This document shows positions 36,102 to 45,114 of a stretch of 64,000 bases of DNA, in pieces (within the stretch, counting starts at the first letter, position 1; each line of letters starts with the position of its first letter). Source of the stretch: Nocardioides ganghwensis (GTDB taxonomy: Bacteria; Actinomycetota; Actinomycetes; Propionibacteriales; Nocardioidaceae); assembly GCF_014779655.1 (NCBI RefSeq), contig NZ_JACXYX010000010.1, positions 1 to 64,000 on the forward strand, given 5' to 3'. The notes beneath the pieces are model-generated. The model saw nothing but the letters and a program-made list of their open reading frames with translations. It searched no databases and was not told where the DNA came from. Position numbers and translations under genes: made by a program.

Positions 36102-36902
36102 GTGCGTGCCACCACCACACCCGCCCTGTCCGCCCGCTCCCTTTCAGCCGGTCTCGCCGTGGCCGCGCTCACCCTGGGCCTCCTGCCCGGCAGCGCTGCC
36201 GCCGAGGAGACCCGCGACGCCGTCGCCGTACGCGTCAAGGTGGCCGACCAGCCGCCCGTCGACGTGGCGACCGTGCCCCGCGTGTGGCCCGGCCAGCTCC
36301 TCGAGGCGCAAGGCGTCCCCGTGGACGGCAACGACCTGGTCGACGTCGTCCGCGACGGCCGAGAGGTCTCCGGCAAGCGCAAGCGCCTGCGCGCGGGTGA
36401 CGTCGTACGCCTCACCGACGTGGTCAAGGAGCGCAAGACCAAGCGGACGTCGGTCCGCCGCGGCCTGGTCGAGGTCCCGACGACGAAGCTGGAGCCCGGC
36501 AAGCGCAAGGTCGTGCGCAAGGGGCGGCCCGGCGTGCGCCAGGTCGTCGCGGTCAAGACCCTGCACAACGGCGAGCCCGTGAAGTACCGCGTCGTCAGGA
36601 CGAAGCTCCTCCGCGACCCGCGCCCGCGCCGCGTGCTCGTGGGACGCAAGCCGTACGCCGTGGCAGGCGCCGACGGCCTCAACTGGGGCGCCCTGGCCAA
36701 CTGCGAGTCGGGCGGCAACCCGCGCGCGGTCAACCCGGCCGGCTACTACGGGCTCTACCAGTTCGACCTCGGCACGTGGCGCAGCGTCGGCGGCTCCGGC
36801 CTGCCGACCGCCGCGTCGGCGGGCGAGCAGACCTACCGCGCGAAGCTGCTCTACAAGCAGCGCGGACGCTCCCCGTGGCCCACCTGCGGCCGCCTGCTCT
36901 GA
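36102..36902 (+). CDS. Resuscitation-promoting factor with G5 domain
   Basis: 266 residues from GTG 36102. A Sec signal ends near residue 34 (GSAAAEE). A beta-rich region and a G5 domain (about residues 105-185, with KTLHNGEPVKYRVV) precede the C-terminal Rpf lysozyme-like domain: WGALANCESGGNPRAVN, where the Glu of CESGG is the catalytic residue, and GYYGLYQFDLGTW. It is smaller than RpfB because DUF348 repeats are few or absent. Rpf enzymes cut peptidoglycan and promote regrowth from dormancy. Confidence 0.9.
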   Translation: MRATTTPALSARSLSAGLAVAALTLGLLPGSAAAEETRDAVAVRVKVADQPPVDVATVPRVWPGQLLEAQGVPVDGNDLVDVVRDGREVSGKRKRLRAGDVVRLTDVVKERKTKRTSVRRGLVEVPTTKLEPGKRKVVRKGRPGVRQVVAVKTLHNGEPVKYRVVRTKLLRDPRPRRVLVGRKPYAVAGADGLNWGALANCESGGNPRAVNPAGYYGLYQFDLGTWRSVGGSGLPTAASAGEQTYRAKLLYKQRGRSPWPTCGRLL

Positions 36903-36912
36903 GGCTGCGGCC

Positions 36913-39360
36913 TCACAGCGAGCGGGCGCGCACCATCCGCAGCACCTCTTCGGAACGCTCGGTGAGCGAGCCGACCACCACGGGCGCTGCCTGGGCGGCC
37001 GCCACGTCGCGAGCCCTCGCCACCCAGGCCTCGTCGACCGCGTACACCGGGAAGAGGCTGGCGGTCAGCGCGAGACCGGGGATCATCCCGCCCTCGTGCA
37101 GGGTGGGCAGCGCCTCGAGGTAGCGCTCGGCGTAGGGCGCCAGCACGTCCTCCTGCCCCGGTCGCCAGAAGGCTGCCGCCACGGTGCGGGCGGCCTGGAT
37201 GGGCACGGTCCGCTCCACCATCGCGGTCCACGCCTCCTCCTTCGCCTCGGCAGAGGGTGAGCTCGCGCGCACGCCGAGCGCGCGGACCCAGGCGTCGGGG
37301 TCCGGGTCGCGCTCCTGCAGGGCCTGGACGGCGTCGGCGTCCACCTCGCCGAGCTCGGCACGGCGGTCCAGGGCGTACCACTGCAGGTCGAGGTCGTCCC
37401 CGGAGAGCTCACGGACCGCGGCGAGGTCGTCCTCGCCGGTCGCGGTGCGGACCAGCGTGCGCAACGCCGCCTGCCGCGACACCCCGGCGTCGACCAGGCG
37501 GCGGGCCGCGGCTGCGACCTGCGCCTCGAGGTCGAGCCGCTCGGACTCCGGTGCCCACTGCTGGGCCGCGGTGAGGGCGAGCTCGAGGCACGGCTCGGCG
37601 ACCGTCTCCACGGTCTCGACCCTCAGCACGTCGGTGAGCGCCCCCACGGCCTCGGCAGCCGTGGCGTCGCCCCCGGCCAGCATGTCCCACACGGTCGCCA
37701 TCGCCACGGCGCGGGCCAGGGTCGTGGGGAGGCCCGACGGGTGGCTGACCAGCACCTGCCGCCCGGCGGGGTCGGGCCGGGTGGTGGCGAACGTGGTGTC
37801 GTCGTGGTTGACGAGGTAGAGGTCGGCGTCGGGCAGGCCCTCGACCGCGGTGCGCCCGCCGACCACCTCCACGCGGGCGGAGCCGACCTCCTCGAGCGCC
37901 TCACCGGCGCGGCGGTAGGCACCCACGCCCACCACCTGCGGGTGGGGGGCGCCGTGGGCGCCGACGGCGGTGAGCACGAGGCCGTCGTCGGTCTGCTCGA
38001 TGCCCAGCCGGTCGACGCCCGCGGTCTCCAGCCAGGCCGCACGCCACGGCTGGAGGTCGCGTCCGCTGGCCCGCTCCAGCGACCCGACGAGGTCGTCGAG
38101 GGTGGTGTTGCCCCATGCGTGCTCGGCGAAGTAGGCGCTCATGCCCACGCAGAAGGTGTCCTCGCCCACGAAGTGCATGAGCTGCTTGAGCACCGCCGCG
38201 CCCTTGGGATAGGTGATCGAGTCGAAGATCGACTCCGCGTCGGCCACGGTGCGCACGGGCTGGCGGATGGGGTGGGAGCTGGGTCCCTGGTCGGCGAGGT
38301 AGGCGTAGAGCTTGTCGCCCACGAGGTTGTTGGCCGCGGTGTCGCCGTAGGCGGTGGCTCTCTCCGCGGCCCACATGCAGGCGAACTCCGCGAAGGCCTC
38401 GTTGAGCCAGAGGTCGTCCCACCAGCGCATCGTGACGATGTTGCCGAACCACATGTGCGCCATCTCGTGCAGCAGCACGTTGGCGAACACCTGCCACTCA
38501 CCGGTGGTCGGCTCGTGGCGCCGCAGGATGCTGTCGGACCAGGTGACGCAGCCGTAGTTCTCCATCGCCCCGCCGAACTCGGGCAGGAACACCTGGTCGT
38601 AGGTGCGCTGCGGGAACGGCATGCCGAAGCGCTCGCCGAAGAACTCGAGGCCCTGTGCGGTGAGCGTGAACAGCTGCTCGGCGTCGCGCTCCAGCGCGGA
38701 GGCCAGGGTCTGTCGGGCGTAGAGGCCGAGGTCGTGGCCCCCGGCCTCCTGCCGCACCTCGACGAACGGTCCGGCCACCACGACGGGGTTGTACGTCGAC
38801 AGCGGCGGCGTGGGCTCGAAGGTCCATCGCCGCCCGCCGTCGACGTCCTCGACCAGCGGGTCGCCGGAGTTGCTGACCACGGTCCACGCCTCCGGTGCGA
38901 CGACGGTGAAGGCATGGGGTGCCTTGAGGTCGGGCTGGTCGAAGCAGGCCCACGCGTAGCGCGCCTCGTCCGGCTCGAAGCTCGTCCACACGTAGACGTT
39001 GTCGTCGCCGGGGTCGACGGCGCGGTGCACCCCGCGCCCGTGCGTGGTGTCGCGCTGCACGGTGGCGACCACCAGCTCGTTGTCCTCGGCGAGGCCGTCG
39101 AGCGCGATCCGACCCTCCTCCGCCGCGGGCAGCGGCGTGCCGTTGAGCGTGGCGGCCTCGACCTCGGAGCAGCAGTCGACGAACGTCGACGCTCCGGCGG
39201 TGGCCCTGAAGCGGACGGTGCTGACGGCCCGGAAGGCGGGCCCGTCGACCAGGTCGGTGAGGTCGACCTCGATGTCGTACGAGGTGATCGCCAGCAGGGC
39301 CGCGCGCTCGACGGCCTCCTCCTGGCTGAGGCTGCGGACGGTCACGGCAGGCGCCTTCAC
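36913..39360 (-). CDS. pepN: Aminopeptidase N (M1 family)
   Basis: 815 residues from GTG 39360. Zinc site HEMAH at 298-302 with the third ligand Glu321 in NEAFAEF; the substrate motif GGAMENYG precedes it. The C-terminal ERAP1-like helical domain is complete. It removes N-terminal residues from peptides in the cytoplasm. Its start overlaps the stop of kynA by GTGA, an unexpected coupling between peptide trimming and tryptophan oxidation; both release or consume free amino acids. Confidence 0.95.
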   Translation of the reverse strand: MKAPAVTVRSLSQEEAVERAALLAITSYDIEVDLTDLVDGPAFRAVSTVRFRATAGASTFVDCCSEVEAATLNGTPLPAAEEGRIALDGLAEDNELVVATVQRDTTHGRGVHRAVDPGDDNVYVWTSFEPDEARYAWACFDQPDLKAPHAFTVVAPEAWTVVSNSGDPLVEDVDGGRRWTFEPTPPLSTYNPVVVAGPFVEVRQEAGGHDLGLYARQTLASALERDAEQLFTLTAQGLEFFGERFGMPFPQRTYDQVFLPEFGGAMENYGCVTWSDSILRRHEPTTGEWQVFANVLLHEMAHMWFGNIVTMRWWDDLWLNEAFAEFACMWAAERATAYGDTAANNLVGDKLYAYLADQGPSSHPIRQPVRTVADAESIFDSITYPKGAAVLKQLMHFVGEDTFCVGMSAYFAEHAWGNTTLDDLVGSLERASGRDLQPWRAAWLETAGVDRLGIEQTDDGLVLTAVGAHGAPHPQVVGVGAYRRAGEALEEVGSARVEVVGGRTAVEGLPDADLYLVNHDDTTFATTRPDPAGRQVLVSHPSGLPTTLARAVAMATVWDMLAGGDATAAEAVGALTDVLRVETVETVAEPCLELALTAAQQWAPESERLDLEAQVAAAARRLVDAGVSRQAALRTLVRTATGEDDLAAVRELSGDDLDLQWYALDRRAELGEVDADAVQALQERDPDPDAWVRALGVRASSPSAEAKEEAWTAMVERTVPIQAARTVAAAFWRPGQEDVLAPYAERYLEALPTLHEGGMIPGLALTASLFPVYAVDEAWVARARDVAAAQAAPVVVGSLTERSEEVLRMVRARSL

Positions 39361-40223
39361 TGCCCGATCCTCGTTCGCACCTCGTAGAGCTCCGGGAAGA
39401 ACGTGAGCGAGAGCGCACGCCGCAGGAAGTCCACCCCTGACGACCCGCCGGTGCCCACCTTGTGCCCGATGACGCGCTGCACGACCTGCAGGTGGCGGAA
39501 GCGCCACTGCTGGAAGGCGTCCTCGATGTCGACGAGCTCCTCGCACGTCTCGTAGACGCCCCAGTGCTCGGCGGGCGCGGCGTACACGGCCGCGAAGAGG
39601 TCCACGAGCTCGGGGTCGGTGGTGTGCGGCTGCGTCCAGTCGCGCTCCAGCAGCCGCTGCGGGACGGCGTACCCCTGGCGTGAGAGGTGGGCGAGGAACT
39701 CGTCGTAGAGCGACGGCTCGTGCAGCAGCTCGGCGAGGCGGGTGCGGGCGGCCTCGTCGTGGGAGAACACGTCGACCATGTCGGCGTTCTTGTTGCCGAG
39801 GAGGAACTCGACCTCGCGGTACTGCGCGGACTGGAAGCCCGAGCTGGTCGCCAGGAACGGCCGGATCTCGGCGTACTCGCTCGGCGTGAGCGTCGCCAGC
39901 ACCGACCACTGGTCGGTCAGGGTGTGCTGGATGTGCTTGATGCGGGCCATCCGCTTGAGCGCGGGGGAGAGGTCGTCGGTGCGCAGGAGCGCGCGGGCCG
40001 AGCGCAGCTCGTGGACCATCAGCTTGAGCCACAGCTCGCTCGTCTGGTGCTGGACGATGAAGAGCAGCTCGTCGTGCTGGGGCGGGTCCGACAGCGGCTG
40101 CTGCGCCGAGAGGAGCACGTCGAGGCGCAGGTAGTCGCCGTAGGACATGGACCTCGAGAAGTCCTTCTGGATGCCGGCCTCGAGGTCGCGCTTGTTCGGT
40201 GTCCCGCCCATTCCTTCTGACAT
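39357..40223 (-). CDS. kynA: Tryptophan 2,3-dioxygenase
   Basis: 288 residues, heme enzyme that opens the indole ring of L-Trp to N-formylkynurenine. Typical blocks: SYGDYLRLD, FIVQHQTSELWLKLM (substrate and heme pocket), SSGFQSAQYREVE, and RHLQVVQRVIGHKVGTGGSSG split over the C-terminal part with the heme-ligand His. TAGGTT 6 bases before the ATG is its promoter box. Other kynurenine genes (kynB, kynU) are not in the window; pepN is coupled downstream. Confidence 0.95.
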   Translation of the reverse strand: MSEGMGGTPNKRDLEAGIQKDFSRSMSYGDYLRLDVLLSAQQPLSDPPQHDELLFIVQHQTSELWLKLMVHELRSARALLRTDDLSPALKRMARIKHIQHTLTDQWSVLATLTPSEYAEIRPFLATSSGFQSAQYREVEFLLGNKNADMVDVFSHDEAARTRLAELLHEPSLYDEFLAHLSRQGYAVPQRLLERDWTQPHTTDPELVDLFAAVYAAPAEHWGVYETCEELVDIEDAFQQWRFRHLQVVQRVIGHKVGTGGSSGVDFLRRALSLTFFPELYEVRTRIGQ

Positions 40224-40229
40224 GGCAGC

Positions 40230-40235
40230 AACCTA
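40230..40235 (-). promoter_or_regulatory. -10 box, leaderless promoter of kynA-pepN
   Basis: TAGGTT on the minus strand, 6 bases before the kynA start at 40223. Confidence 0.5.
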
Positions 40236-40274
40236 TCCGTCGTCGTGGTCGGTGGCCTCGTCTACCGTCGCACC

Positions 40275-41210
40275 ATGCCCGCCACGTCCGCCGAGCGCAC
40301 CCGCACCTGGGTGCCCGACTGGCCGTGCGCGCCCTCGCAGGTCCTGCGACCGCAGCGGCGCGGCGCGGGGGACCCGACGCAGCGGCACCTCGACGACGGC
40401 CGCATCTGGCGCGCCATGCGTACGCCCGCGGGGCCGGCGTCGCTGTGCGTGCAGCCGCGACCGTCGGCGGGCGAGGTCGTCGGCCGGGCCTGGGGACCGG
40501 GGGCCGAGTGGGCGCTCGACCGGATGCCCGCGCTGCTCGGCGCCGACGACGACCCGACCGGCTTCGAGCCCCACCACCACCCCGAGGTCGCCGAGGGCTG
40601 GCGCGCCCACCAGCACTGGCGCATCGGTCGCACCGGCCTGGTCATGGAGTCGCTGGTGCCCTCGATCCTCGAGCAGAAGGTGACCGGCAAGCAGGCGTTC
40701 GGCTCGTTCCGCGAGCTCGTACGCCGCCACGGCGAGCCGGCGCCCGGGCCGGTGGCGCCGCTGCGGCTGATGCTGCAACCGACTCCGGAGACGATCGCGG
40801 CGATCCCGTCGTGGGAGTGGCTGCGCCTCGGTGTCCAGCCGGCCCAGTCCCGCACCGTCGTCACCGCGTGCCGCCTCGCCCCGTCGCTGGAGCGCATCAC
40901 CGAGGTGTCCGCCGAGGAGGCCGACCGGCGCCTCCGGTCGGTCCGCGGGATCGGGGTGTGGACCAGCGCGGAGGTGCGCCAGCGGGCGCTCGGCGACGCC
41001 GACGCCGTCAGCTTCGGCGACTACCACCTCGCCAACTGGGTCGGCTGGGCCCTCGTGGGGCACGACATCACCGACGACGAGATGGCCGGGCTGCTCGAGC
41101 CCTACCGGCCGCACCGGGGCCGGGCGGCGACGATGGCGGTCGCCGGGGGCCGGTCGCGCCCCCGCCGCGGTCCGCGGATGAGCGTCCCGACCCACCTTCC
41201 GACGCGCTGA
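40275..41210 (+). CDS. AlkA-like DNA glycosylase (HhH-GPD)
   Basis: 311 residues from ATG 40275, with TACCGT 6 bases upstream. The C-terminal half fits the helix-hairpin-helix GPD glycosylases: SILEQKVTGKQAFGSFRELV, then LRSVRGIGVWTSAEV (hairpin) and the candidate catalytic Asp in SFGDYHLANWVGWAL. AlkA-type enzymes excise alkylated bases. The catalytic neighbourhood reads FGDYH where 3-methyladenine glycosylases usually show a different context, so substrate range is uncertain. Confidence 0.82.
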   Translation: MPATSAERTRTWVPDWPCAPSQVLRPQRRGAGDPTQRHLDDGRIWRAMRTPAGPASLCVQPRPSAGEVVGRAWGPGAEWALDRMPALLGADDDPTGFEPHHHPEVAEGWRAHQHWRIGRTGLVMESLVPSILEQKVTGKQAFGSFRELVRRHGEPAPGPVAPLRLMLQPTPETIAAIPSWEWLRLGVQPAQSRTVVTACRLAPSLERITEVSAEEADRRLRSVRGIGVWTSAEVRQRALGDADAVSFGDYHLANWVGWALVGHDITDDEMAGLLEPYRPHRGRAATMAVAGGRSRPRRGPRMSVPTHLPTR

Positions 41211-41275
41211 CGCGCAGGTCGGTGCGCCGGTCCAGACCCCCAGAAATGGTGTCGCAGCCCGACGCGGCCCGGGAG

Positions 41276-41281
41276 TAGCGT
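41276..41281 (+). promoter_or_regulatory. -10 box upstream of the fused receiver/reductase gene
   Basis: TAGCGT lies 8 bases before ATG 41290. Confidence 0.4.
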
Positions 41282-41289
41282 CGATCGTC

Positions 41290-42948
41290 ATGGGCAACAC
41301 GGACCCCGTCCTGCTGCTGGCCACCACGGACGAGGCGTCACGGGACGTCCTCGAGTCGGAGCTGCGGCACAGGTACGGAGGAGACTACGAGGTCGTCGTG
41401 TGCGCCGACTACGGCCACGCGCGCGCCGTGCTCGAGGGCCTGCGCCGGTGGGAACGGCAGGTGGCCCTCGTGATCGCCTGCTACGGGCCCGACGACCGCG
41501 ACGGACTGGACTTCCTGCGCCGCGCCTACTCGCTGCACCCCTCGGCGAAGCGGGCCGTCGCCGCCATCTGGGGCGACTTCGCCAGCACGAAGGACGTGTT
41601 CGCCGCGATCGGTCACGGCCACGCCGAGCTCGTGCTGCTCCGACCGGAGCGACGGCGTGACGAGGAGTTCCACGGCGCCATCACCGACACGCTCGACGAC
41701 TGGCACCTGGCCCAGGGCATCGGGTTCGAGGCGGTGCGGATGATCGGCGAGCAGCGCGACGAGCGCACCCACGCGCTGCGCGACCAGTTCGGCCGCAACC
41801 ACATCCCGGTCGGCTTCCACCAGGTCGGCACCGAGTCGGCCAACCGGCTGCTGGCCGGGCTCGGTCTCACCGACCCGGAGCTGCCGGTGCTCCAGCTGGC
41901 GTTCACCACGCCACCCACGACGCTGGTCGCGCCGTCCGACCTCGAGATCGCCGACGCCTTCGGGCTGATGGGTCCGCTTCCGAGCGACCACGTCTACGAC
42001 GTCGTGGTGATCGGCGCCGGCCCGAGTGGGTTGGCCGCGGCGGTGTACGCCTCATCCGAAGGGCTCTCGACGATGGTCGTCGAGCAGCGTGCGGTCGGTG
42101 GCCAGGCGGGCACCTCGTCGCTCATCCGCAACTACCCGGGGTTCGCCCGCGGGGTCAGCGGCGCTCACCTGGCCTGGCGTTCGTTCCAGCAGGCCTGGGC
42201 CTTCGGGAGCGAGTACTCCTTCCTGCGCGAGGTGCAGGGGCTGGGCACCGACGGTGACCTGCGAACCGTCTCCATGTCCGACGGCAGCGTGATCCGCACC
42301 CGCAGCGTCGTGATCGCCACCGGCGTCGACTACCGCATGCTCGACGTGCCGTCCCTCGAGCGGCTGGTCGGGCGCGGAGTGTTCTACGGGGCCGCGGTGT
42401 CCGAGGCGCCGTCGATGGCCGGGACGGAGGTGTACGTCGTGGGCGGTGGCAACTCGGCCGGGCAGGCGGCCCTCCACCTCGCTCGCTACGCCCACCAGGT
42501 CACCCTGCTGGTGCGTGGGCCGTCGCTCGCGGCGAGCATGTCGGACTACCTCATCGCGCAGCTCGAGGCGACCCGCAACGTCGCCATCCGGTATCGCACC
42601 GCCGTGCTCGACGGGCGCGAGGAGGACGGCTGCCTGGCCGGGCTGACCCTGGGTGACCCGCACGGGCACTCGCGCGAGGAGGTGCCGGCCGGCGGGCTGT
42701 TCGTGCTGATCGGCTCGGTGCCGCGGACCTCCTGGCTGCCGGAGGAGATCGCGCGCGACGAGGCGGGCTTCATCCGAACTGGTCAGGACGGTCGGCTGCT
42801 GCTGGAGACCAGCATGGAAGGGGTCTTCGCGGTCGGCGACGTCCGTTCGGGCTCGGTCAAGCGGGTGGCGACGGCCGTGGGTGATGGTGCCACCGTCATC
42901 GCCCTGCTCCACGGCTACCTCGCCGCGCACCCGGCCCCGACCGCATGA
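41290..42948 (+). CDS. Pseudo-receiver domain fused to a thioredoxin-reductase-like flavoprotein
   Basis: 552 residues. Residues 1 to about 125 resemble a response-regulator receiver, but the phospho-acceptor Asp position is Cys64 (LVIACYGPDD). A linker domain of about 100 residues follows. From residue 237 comes a TrxR-like flavoprotein: FAD loop GAGPSG (242-247), GGQAG, NADPH loop GGGNSAG (385-391) and the closing GVFAVGDVR. The redox CxxC of true thioredoxin reductases, expected after RGVFYG, is missing (AAVSEAP instead). So it is an NAD(P)H-flavin oxidoreductase with another acceptor. The next gene overlaps by ATGA. Confidence 0.88.
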   Translation: MGNTDPVLLLATTDEASRDVLESELRHRYGGDYEVVVCADYGHARAVLEGLRRWERQVALVIACYGPDDRDGLDFLRRAYSLHPSAKRAVAAIWGDFASTKDVFAAIGHGHAELVLLRPERRRDEEFHGAITDTLDDWHLAQGIGFEAVRMIGEQRDERTHALRDQFGRNHIPVGFHQVGTESANRLLAGLGLTDPELPVLQLAFTTPPTTLVAPSDLEIADAFGLMGPLPSDHVYDVVVIGAGPSGLAAAVYASSEGLSTMVVEQRAVGGQAGTSSLIRNYPGFARGVSGAHLAWRSFQQAWAFGSEYSFLREVQGLGTDGDLRTVSMSDGSVIRTRSVVIATGVDYRMLDVPSLERLVGRGVFYGAAVSEAPSMAGTEVYVVGGGNSAGQAALHLARYAHQVTLLVRGPSLAASMSDYLIAQLEATRNVAIRYRTAVLDGREEDGCLAGLTLGDPHGHSREEVPAGGLFVLIGSVPRTSWLPEEIARDEAGFIRTGQDGRLLLETSMEGVFAVGDVRSGSVKRVATAVGDGATVIALLHGYLAAHPAPTA

Positions 42949-43781
42949 CCCCTGTCACCGGGGCGATGCGGCGGTTGCTGGTCACCGCCGCCGTGCTCGT
43001 CTTCCTGGCCGGCTTCCAGCTCACGGTCTTCCCGACGCGGACGGCCGACTGGTTCGCGTGGACCATCGACGTGCCGATGACCGCGGTCTTCCTGGGCGCG
43101 GCCTACTGGGCCAGTGCCGTCCTCGAGGTGGCAGGAGCGCGCGCCGCGGGCTGGGGACGTGCCCGCCTGACGGTGTGGGCAGTCCTCGTCTTCACCACGC
43201 TGACCCTGGCGGTGACCCTGCTGCACCTCGACAGGTTCCACCTCGGTGCCGAGCACCCGGCCACCGCCCGTGCGGTGACGTGGGGCTGGCTCGCCATCTA
43301 TGCCGGCGTGCCGGTGCTGATGGTCCTCGGCCTGGTCCGTCAGTCCCGCACGCCGGCGCGCGCCGAGGGCGTACGCCGTCTGCCGCGCACCCTGCGGGTC
43401 CTGCTCGGCGGTCTCGCAGCGGTGCTGCTGGTGTCGGGCGTCGCCCTCCTGCTGGCCCCGGAGTGGGCGGCAGGAGGCTGGGCGTGGCCACTGACGCCGT
43501 TGACCGGCCGGGCCGTGGGCGCGTGGCTCGTCGGGCTCGGCTGGGCGGCCGGGCACGCGTACGTCATCGACGACACCGACGACGTCGGCCCGCTCGGGCT
43601 CACGGGCGCCGCCTTCGTGGTCCTCGAGGCAGGTGCGCTGCTGAGGTACGGCGACGCCCTCGACTGGTCGGGGTGGCAGGCCGTCGCGTACGTCGCGGGC
43701 CTGGGGTGGATCGGCGTCGTGTCGACGTGGATCCTGCTGCTCAGAGCAGGGGGCGCAGCGGCGCGAGGAAGGTCTCGGTGA
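42945..43781 (+). CDS. Integral membrane protein coupled to the fused flavoprotein
   Basis: 278 residues with about seven to eight membrane segments, beginning LLVTAAVLVFLAGFQLTVFP. His residues in TLLHLDRFHLG and the paired Trp-rich segments are notable, but no heme or catalytic motif can be assigned. I do not recognise the family. The ATGA overlap suggests a physical or regulatory link to the upstream soluble flavoprotein. The last 41 bases overlap the convergent phospholipase-D-like gene. Confidence 0.78.
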   Translation: MTPVTGAMRRLLVTAAVLVFLAGFQLTVFPTRTADWFAWTIDVPMTAVFLGAAYWASAVLEVAGARAAGWGRARLTVWAVLVFTTLTLAVTLLHLDRFHLGAEHPATARAVTWGWLAIYAGVPVLMVLGLVRQSRTPARAEGVRRLPRTLRVLLGGLAAVLLVSGVALLLAPEWAAGGWAWPLTPLTGRAVGAWLVGLGWAAGHAYVIDDTDDVGPLGLTGAAFVVLEAGALLRYGDALDWSGWQAVAYVAGLGWIGVVSTWILLLRAGGAAARGRSR

Positions 43782-44985
43782 ACTTCCGGTTGAGGTCGCG
43801 CGCCTCCCACTCGTCGAGGGTGAGCTCGAGGCAGTTGGACTCGTCGGTGCGGAAGACCTCCTCCATCACCGCGGCGAAGGCCGGGTCGATGACCTCGAGG
43901 TTGATCTCGTAGTTGCCCTGCAGGCTCAGCCGGTCGATGTTGGCGGTGCCGACCGTCGCCCAGCTGCCGTCGATGGTCGCGGTCTTGGCGTGCACCATCG
44001 CGTCGCGGAACCGCAGGATGCGCGCGCCGGACCGGAGCAGCTGGCCGTAGTAGCCGCGCGAGATCCAGTCGGCGACGATGTGGTTGGACTTCAGCGGCAG
44101 CAGGATGCGTACGTCGACGCCCCGGCGTGCAGCCTCGGCCAGCGCGTCGACGAAGTCCTGGTCCGGCAGGAAGTAGGCCGTGGTGAGCCAGATGTTGCGG
44201 CTCGCCCGGTTGATCGCCTCGAGGTACATGCTGCGGATCGGGAAGTTCCACTGCCGCGGGACGTTCTTGTGCACGCGGATCTGCGGGTCCCAGTCCGACG
44301 CCGTCTCGATCAGGAGCGGTCGCTCGTTGCGACGGAGCCGGTGGTGGCGGTTGAGGTTCCAGAAGTCGGCGAACGCCCGCTTCATGTCCCACACGCCCGG
44401 CCCCGTGATGCGTACGTGCGTGTCGCGCCACTCGGTGGCGTAGGCCGAGCCGATGTTGTAGCCGCCGAGGAAGGCGACCTCCTCGTCGACGACGAGAATC
44501 TTGCGGTGGTTGCGGCCGTAGCGGCGCAGGTCCCACACGCGCAGGCCTGCCGTCCACACGGGGTAGCGCAGGACCTTGAGGGAGGGGGAGAAGCGCTTGA
44601 AGGCGGGCGAGACCACCATGTTGGCGAAGCCGTCGTAGATGCAGTGCACGTCGACGCCGCGCGCGGCGGCCGCGGTCAGGGCGGTCTTGAACTTCCACCC
44701 GATCTCGTCGCCCTTCCAGATGTAGGTCTCGAAGAGGATCTGCTTCTTCGCGCCGTCGATCGCGGCCAGCATGTCGTCGTAGAGGTCGCGCCCGAACGTG
44801 TAGGTCGTGATCTCGCCGTCGCCGACCGGCACGGTGTCGGGCCGGGTGACGGGGAAGGGCTTCGGCTTCTTGCCCCGACGGCGGTAGGAGTCGACGAGCG
44901 AGAGCGCGACGGCCACGCCGAGCTGGAGCCCGACGAGCCCGAGCAGGGTGCGCCGCAGGGCGGTCAGCGTGCGGGCGACGGTCAC
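43741..44985 (-). CDS. Phospholipase D-like / cardiolipin synthase family protein
   Basis: 414 residues. One N-terminal membrane segment (about residues 14-31) and two HKD half-sites: RNHRKILVVDEE and MVHAKTATIDG, each followed by the usual GG/GT-N segments (FLGGYNIGS, VGTANIDR). Cardiolipin synthase of this type joins phosphatidylglycerol units; some members are phospholipases. TAGATT 6 bases before GTG 44985 is its promoter box. The 129 bases upstream hold no supported gene. Confidence 0.87.
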   Translation of the reverse strand: MTVARTLTALRRTLLGLVGLQLGVAVALSLVDSYRRRGKKPKPFPVTRPDTVPVGDGEITTYTFGRDLYDDMLAAIDGAKKQILFETYIWKGDEIGWKFKTALTAAAARGVDVHCIYDGFANMVVSPAFKRFSPSLKVLRYPVWTAGLRVWDLRRYGRNHRKILVVDEEVAFLGGYNIGSAYATEWRDTHVRITGPGVWDMKRAFADFWNLNRHHRLRRNERPLLIETASDWDPQIRVHKNVPRQWNFPIRSMYLEAINRASRNIWLTTAYFLPDQDFVDALAEAARRGVDVRILLPLKSNHIVADWISRGYYGQLLRSGARILRFRDAMVHAKTATIDGSWATVGTANIDRLSLQGNYEINLEVIDPAFAAVMEEVFRTDESNCLELTLDEWEARDLNRKFTETFLAPLRPLL

Positions 44986-44991
44986 GGGCTC

Positions 44992-44997
44992 AATCTA
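44992..44997 (-). promoter_or_regulatory. -10 box, leaderless promoter of the PLD-like gene
   Basis: TAGATT on the minus strand, 6 bases before the start codon at 44985. Confidence 0.5.
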
Positions 44998-45114
44998 GCC
45001 ACGGGACCCAGCGCACGACCCCCAGGCCCGGGCGCGCGCCCCGGCTGGCGGGCTGCCCGTCGGGCTCGTCGCCGGCGACCCGGTGGAGCGGGTCGTCACC
45101 TTCGACCGCATGCG

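Noticed and set aside
41290..42948. Classical thioredoxin reductase
   Set aside because: The CxxC dithiol motif is absent, so thioredoxin reduction by the usual mechanism is not possible.
44986..45114. Short plus-strand open end reading GLVAGDPVERVVTFDRMR
   Set aside because: It could be a remnant of a lost gene, but 129 bases without start, ribosome site or recognised family are not enough.
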